In this document: one piece after another, positions 59,100 through 64,000 of the stretch
Layout: each line of letters opens with the position of its first letter
How positions within the stretch are numbered: position 1 is the stretch's first letter
Source of the DNA: Corylus avellana
Taxonomy: Eukaryota; Streptophyta; Magnoliopsida; Fagales; Betulaceae
Reading direction: 5' to 3'
Length of the DNA stretch: 64,000 bases
Assembly (NCBI RefSeq): GCF_901000735.1
Contig: NC_081545.1
Span: 17,740,758 to 17,804,757 of the forward strand
The notes under the pieces: model-generated
Told to the model about the DNA's origin: nothing
Database searches by the model: none
Seen by the model: only the letters and a program-made list of their open reading frames with translations
Position numbers and translations under genes: made by a program

Positions 59100-59590
59100 T
59101 TAGAACAGTTTTTGGTACGGTGTGTACGCGTCCTCCAAGATCGAACTTGCCCTGTATTGAGCGAGATCTCTCTCTGATGCTCAAGTTAGTTCTTCTGAGA
59201 AAGATGTATGTATTATCTAAATATTTCAGTGTGTAGTATTATACCTGTAGATCAACCTATTTATAGGCTGATAGGTTCACTCTGACTAGAACTCAATCCT
59301 CGACCTTATCTAGGCCTTGGAGCTTGATTTGAATTGGGAGTAGTCGTTGTATACGAACTCTGACGTTATCCTCATGATGTTGGATAATCATGAAAGAAAT
59401 CTTTAGTCAAATGGGAGTCAACTGGATCTGAGCATGTAGCCAGTGTCACTCTTGGGCGCCCGAGGGGTTTTGGATCCTCGAGATCCTCTTCTTCTTTACC
59501 CTGACAATTCTGGTAGGTTTGGCCTTTATCAAACACGGGACAAAACGAAATGGGCCTAGCGCATGGTTTCATTCCTGTATTGTTGGACCC
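59100..59590 (-). mobile_element. Probable solo-LTR fragment, second family member
   Basis: The minus strand shows CAGCCTATAAATAGGTTG (about 59248-59265) followed by CTTGAGCATCAGAGAGAGATCTC, in the same layout as 56270-56870. This is typical of plant gypsy-type LTRs. No internal domain is adjacent. Confidence 0.42.
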
Positions 59591-60052
59591 TCAATCAAGA
59601 GAGGATGATATTTTTTTTTTGCTTTTTTTTTTCCTTGTTTAATGATCTTGGAAATAGAAAACTATCCTTAAAAAAAAAAAAAAAAATCTAAATATATAAT
59701 CCATATTTACAAGTCGGGTGAGTGGAGTTTGTCTTGTACGTACAAAATTCTTTAACGTTGAATTTGGTAATGGAAATTGAGTCATGCTGATTGGGACATA
59801 ATACCTGATAAGTATTGATGGGTGGTTGGACATTGACACATGTTGCTCTGAAAGTCCTGAGAATCAGTTGAGTGGAATGCACTTCAGCATTGCTACTTGC
59901 GTGTGATGTAGGGCATGTATGTGGCACTTCCGGAATCCAAATGGAATTCTGACAGTCATTTCTAAAGAAATTTGTTACACGTCACCATTAACAAATACCA
60001 CAAAAAACAAAACATATGTGATTAGTGCAACATAACAAGATTCGTTATTAAA

Positions 60053-60148
60053 GATTTAAGGGAATTTTGGCTACTCATGTTTAAGAGCATTCTCAATGGA
60101 GATTTAAGGGAATTTTGGCTACTCATGTTTAAGAGCATTCTCAATGGA
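60053..60148. repeat. Perfect 48-bp tandem duplication at a MITE boundary
   Basis: 60053-60100 and 60101-60148 are identical. The unit includes the first bases of the Harbinger-like MITE end (GAGCATTCTCAATGGA), so the duplication happened after that insertion and copied flank plus terminus. Confidence 0.92.
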
Positions 60149-61518
60149 GTAGTCAAATGACATTTTTATTTAAAATGGTTAACCAGATTTGTAAAATATC
60201 CCCCATTGGATTATCAAAACAAAATACAAAATGGATATTTGATTGGATTAGCAAAAAAAAAAAAAAAAGAAGGTACATGTAGCAGCACTTTTCAATAGAA
60301 TCATTTTACTTTTGGGATAAATGTAAAATTGGTCCTTGTAGTTGGCCTAATTTATAAATCACTCCCTGTGATTTAAAAATTAATTTATAGTTCCCTAGGG
60401 TTGACCAAAATAATATTTTACTCCTTGAACTCATTTTCCGTTAAATGACTTAACAGAAACCGTTACATTGTCACATCACACCCAATAAAAATAAGACACG
60501 TGTTCTTTTTTATTTATGCTTTTTAAAAAATGACAAATAAGTTTTTTCACGTCATTTTGAGACTTCAACACACACTCCACGTCAAATTAAATAAACCTAA
60601 TCCCCTTATATCCTCTGTGCCGCCGTCGTCTTCATCTTTCTCAACGATTCTTGCCGTCGTATTCATCTTCGTCTTAATGTTGTCGTCTTCATATTTCCCA
60701 TAGATTCTTGCGTCCATCTCCAAGTGAGTTGTTGGGTTTCGTACTACAACTCAAATCAAGATGAAAGTAAAAAAGCTCAAAAGCAAGGTGGCTTACCGTC
60801 GTGACGTTTCCGGTGATTCTCTGATGGCGATTTCAGTCGTACTATGAAACCCAACAGGTCACTTGGAGATGGACGTAAGAATCTGTGGGAAAGATGAAGA
60901 TGACGACATAAAGACAAAGATGAATACGACGGCAAAAATTGTTGGGAAAGATGAAGACGACGGCAGCACAGGAGATATAGAGGGATTAAGTTTATTTAAT
61001 TTGACGTGAAGTGTGTGTTGAAGCCTCAAAATAATGTGGAAAAGCTTATTTGTCATTTTTTAAAAGCATAAATGAAAAAGAACATGTATCTTATTTTTAT
61101 TGGGTGTGATGTGGCAATGTAACGGTTTTCGTTAAGTCATTTAACGAAAAATGAGTTCAGGAAGTAAAATATTATTTTGGCCTATCCTAGGAACCTATAA
61201 ATTATTTTTTAAACCAATATGAGTGATTTGTAAATTAGGCCAACCATAGGGACCAATCTTGCATTTATCCCTTTACTTTTAATTGTTTCTCTGGTCTATT
61301 TTTTTTTTTTTTTTTTCCCAAAACTTTTTCCACTTTTCGAGGGATCAATATGAGAATATTCTTTCCCAATTTTTAATAAAAAGATATTTAAATGATATAT
61401 ATAAAAATATAGTTAATCGGATGTAGGGAACTTTTAAAAATTTCTTAGTTAAACTAGATAAAGTGAGTTTTGAAGAGCTATTTTGCATAAAAATTTGGCT
61501 CCTTCATTGAAAATGCTC
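60133..61518. mobile_element. PIF/Harbinger-like MITE carrying a nested element
   Basis: The ends GAGCATTCTCAATGGAG (60133) and CATTGAAAATGCTC (to 61518) are inverted and flanked by TAA on both sides (60130-60132, 61519-61521). A 3-bp TAA/TTA duplication fits PIF/Harbinger, and GAGCATYYTCAATGG is a common plant MITE terminus. The element is interrupted by the foldback element at 60314-61271. Confidence 0.65.
60314..61271. mobile_element. 958-bp Mutator-like foldback element, nested
   Basis: Two arms of over 400 bp are near-complete reverse complements. The left begins GGGATAAATGTAAAATTGG and the right ends CCAATCTTGCATTTATCCC. They meet around a short centre near 60780-60840. A perfect duplication TTTACTTTT lies at 60305-60313 and 61272-61280. 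Frames within the arms are low-complexity (repeated GCCGTCGTCTTCATC words) and do not look like a gene. If transcribed it would form a very long hairpin. Confidence 0.87.
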
Positions 61519-61939
61519 TAAGATCTAGTCTGCTTTTAGAAGCCAAAGCAGATCTGTTCCATAAATGGGTTAGCGGAGGCTGCTGTCATAGATAGATTTT
61601 TATTATAAGATTTTATTGATTGTATCTATGACGTTGTATTAACATAGCTTTTGGTTATGTTATATAGAAGTGTTATGCTCTAGATCTTATTTTGAATGAA
61701 ATACAAAAGATTTCCTATTAAAAACAAATAATAAATAAGAGTCAAGTTACATTTAATAAGTAGAGAAATAACGACTATTTTGTGTATATTTTTGTTAAGC
61801 TGACATGCTTCATCTATTATTGATGTTTATTTATTTTTTAATTAATGGCGGATGGAACATGTCAACTCAATAAAAATGTACACAATATAAACATAAGAAT
61901 GCAAAAAAAATATTTCTCTTTACAAGTATAAAGTCGTGC

Positions 61940-62102
61940 TGGCATTTCAGTTGTTTTAGTGAATGCTTGGGAAGTGGTGAAATGAAGAGAATTCAATTAG
62001 TGTATTTAGAGGGATAAAATGATCATTTTATTTTTAGACCATTTTACTCCTAAATACACTATTGAAATGGAGAGGATCCATCTCCCAATGTTTGGAATGC
62101 CA
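61940..62102. repeat. Small foldback MITE-like repeat
   Basis: Ends TGGCATT / AATGCCA and a strong inner inverted repeat (GTGTATTTAGAGGGATAAAATG with CATTTTACTCCTAAATACAC). No clear target duplication. Confidence 0.6.
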
Positions 62103-62708
62103 CTAGTTGGTTCAATTCAGAAATAGTACCTAGAAGGGTTTTTTCTTTTAATTTTTTAATTTTTTTAATTAATAAATGCTACAGTTTCTCCTTGTGTTCT
62201 TTTAGTGTTCTCATGATCTTACGTGGATATTGTTTTCTAAAAAAATAGAAAAAAAACTTACCCCGGTCCCTCATATTATTTTTAAAATATATATATATAT
62301 ATATATATACTTAAAATCAAGACAACACTAGGAAAATATCATGTGAAGCTGTAGCATTACTCTTTTTAATTTGCAAAAATGCATGACTCTTAAATACAAG
62401 AGGGATGCACACAATGACGGTGATCACACCCATAAACTATAAAATCCCAAATCCCATATCCCCAACCCCAATATATCCCCTTTAATTCTTTCTTCTCAAT
62501 TGTTTGTCTCTTTCACTCTCACACCTCTCCCTGTCTACTTACTGCTCTAGCAATTTCAGATTCAGATCCCCCTTGAAATTCCTACAAACCCTTCGATTTT
62601 CGAAATTACTTTCCAAAACCAGCACCTATAATTGCCCCTCAAAAATTAATAAAAATTCAAAAATTCCCAAAATTCAACCAGGAAAAATCTTGAATCTCAA
62701 ACGGCATA
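62103..62708. other. Intergenic, AT-rich then C-rich
   Basis: A TA microsatellite (62286-62308) and a CT/CA-rich stretch (62500-62640) whose 84-codon frame is low-complexity. Not supported as a gene. Confidence 0.4.
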
Positions 62709-62894
62709 TCAATATTTACACCACTTGTTTTTTAAGTGAAATTCCAGGCTTTCATTAACCAAGCTTACAATATTATGAAGGAACACAGGATAATCTTCCA
62801 TCAAAATTTTCTCCACAGATTTTTGGAGAGCTGTCTTCACCAATAGATAAGCTACTATGTTTGCTTCCCTCATTGTATGCATCACGCGTGCCAT
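62709..62894 (-). mobile_element. LINE RNase H C-terminal fragment
   Basis: The minus strand encodes HTMREANIVAYLLVKTAL and continues EDYPVFLHNIVSLVN. This matches the end of the RNase H-like domain in plant LINE ORF2 (REANxVAxxLA, then a short acidic-aromatic tail). Only the last 60 or so codons remain. Confidence 0.6.
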
Positions 62895-62978
62895 GACTAA
62901 AAATTGTGTGGAATAAACTTTAAGTCATCAAGATTGACCATTCTCCCAGATTACATGTACTATATGTGGAAATATTTT

Positions 62979-63006
62979 CAATATATATATATATATATAT
63001 ATATAT
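62979..63006. repeat. (TA)n microsatellite
   Basis: A pure TA run. Confidence 0.95.
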
Positions 63007-63130
63007 TATTTTGTGTCTCATGAATATTTTAAATGGAAGATTTTAAAGAGCATCTAATGAAAGTTGTTCCACATTGGAAAGAGTGAAGATTTTGTTGGCA
63101 TTTATAAGGTCCAACAAATTTAAGCTATTA

Positions 63131-63900
63131 AATGAACTATGCTGGGGTACACTCTAATACATGTTATAATACTTCACACCGGGCGCACACGTGCACACGT
63201 GGCATGGGCTGTAAGGCACTAGTGGCGCACTTGGCACGAAGCATCGGAGCTCGGAGCTATTTGATCATGACCATTCATTTTTGGACGGTCAAGATCGTTC
63301 GATCTAATGGTTTGATCTAAACCGTAGAATGCTACTTAAGTAGATCCAGTGGTTGGATCTACTGGACTGTTGATCTAACGATTGAGATTAAATCAGAATA
63401 ATTATTTAATCTAACGGTCAGATTTAAGTACCAGTTGGATTAGCGTTTTATAGCAGTTGAATAGCAGTTTTATTTCGAAATTCAAAACAGCAGTTTATTT
63501 TCGAAATTCAAAACGGCAGTTTAATTTCGAAATTTGAAATTACCTGATCTGTTTTAAGAGATAATTGATTAATCTCTGATAATATACAATTCTCTTTATA
63601 TCCTTATATGATTTTTGAAATTTAAAATAATTATTTCTTCTTGTCTCTAATTGGAATAGAAAATTTGAGGGTATTTTTGGGTTTTAATTTCATTTGTGCA
63701 GAACACAGTTAAAAACACAGAGGTTTCTGGGCTCCATTGTATCTTGGAGAAAAATTTGTTGTAACCCTACTGCATACCAATTCTGGTGAGGGCAAATATT
63801 TTCTTATGGAAAGTGACATTGTAACACACTTTAGCAGCATTTCATTTTCTGTATTTTCCCTTATTTTTTATAACAATCTTAAAAAAATATTTTTGCTTCA
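63131..63900 (+). mobile_element. Probable 5' LTR and leader of a Ty1/copia element
   Basis: Unusually patterned sequence directly ahead of a gag-like start. It has repeated GATCTAACGG/GATCTAATGG words (63297-63425), three 26-bp units (63463-63540) and a T-rich leader. I could not fix the LTR ends or a primer-binding site. Confidence 0.4.
63463..63540 (+). repeat. Three 26-bp tandem units
   Basis: Units start at 63463, 63489 and 63515 with consensus RGCAGTTTNNTTTCGAAATT plus CAAAAC. Confidence 0.88.
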
Positions 63901-64000
63901 ATGGCACCACAATCATTGAAAGAACTTGCTGCTGATTTCACCAAACTCGACTACTCTGATGGAACATCATTCAAGAGGTGGCAGAAGAAGACGCATTTGC
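63901..64000 (+). CDS. Ty1/copia gag start, cut by window end
   Basis: Thirty-three codons from ATG at 63901: MAPQSLKELAADF, TKLDYSDGTSFKRWQKK. The pattern KLDYxDGxxFxRWQKK is the N-terminal part of copia gag (UBN2/DUF4219 type). The frame is open to the window edge. Confidence 0.6.
   Translation, partial: MAPQSLKELAADFTKLDYSDGTSFKRWQKKTHL

Noticed and set aside
60859..61056. Ser/Phe-rich frame in the foldback arm
   Set aside because: It comes from repeated trinucleotide-like words within an inverted repeat and is mirrored in the other arm.

Overview
The window is nuclear DNA of a flowering plant, most likely a woody eudicot. It has AT-rich intergenic sequence, short exons with GT-AG introns, abundant plant L1-type LINEs, CACTA and Mutator-like elements, and two conserved angiosperm genes. 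I see no bacterial or viral genes, no rRNA or tRNA genes and no CRISPR. The species cannot be named from this sequence.

The window is four contigs separated by three 100-N gaps: C1 = 1-5445, C2 = 5546-22337, C3 = 22438-29692, C4 = 29793-64000 (C4 also holds a 20-N gap at 44331-44350). The contigs are not four different pieces of chromosome. C1 repeats about 7.9-13.3 kb of C2. The start of C4 (29793-34091) repeats the end of C2 (17991-22337). C3 repeats 44428-51802 of C4. Copies are collinear, differ by scattered SNPs, small indels and microsatellite lengths, and every copy boundary lies at a gap. The simplest reading is a heterozygous locus whose second haplotype (C1, C3) was scaffolded in line with the first. 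The underlying locus is then C2 joined to C4.

The locus has two real genes facing each other tail to tail. On the plus strand is a complete AGAMOUS/SHATTERPROOF-type MADS-box gene (12245-20827, seven coding exons, 240 aa). Its exon 1 recurs in C1 and its exons 3-7 recur in C4. On the minus strand is a complete GAUT15-type galacturonosyltransferase gene (42618 down to 35747, six exons, 529 aa). SHP1 (AT3G58780) and GAUT15 (AT3G58790) are neighbours in Arabidopsis, so this is conserved microsynteny and supports the SHP1/PLE-lineage identity.

The rest is mobile or repetitive DNA. It includes a 55-bp minisatellite array with higher-order structure upstream of the MADS gene, palindromic CACTA-like subterminal repeats, a CACTA MITE with an AGT target duplication, and LINE fragments in the MADS intron. 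Further along are a tRNA-derived SINE with a 10-bp target duplication and a near full-length dead L1-type LINE present in both haplotypes with different lesions. That LINE abuts a beta-hexosaminidase-like exon remnant. Toward the end are a decayed En/Spm transposase gene, several Mutator-like foldback elements (three with perfect 9-bp target duplications, one nested inside a Harbinger-like MITE), LTR fragments, and the start of a Ty1/copia element at the right edge. I found no credible new biochemical system. The points most worth attention are the false duplication, the conserved gene pair, and the nested transposon history.
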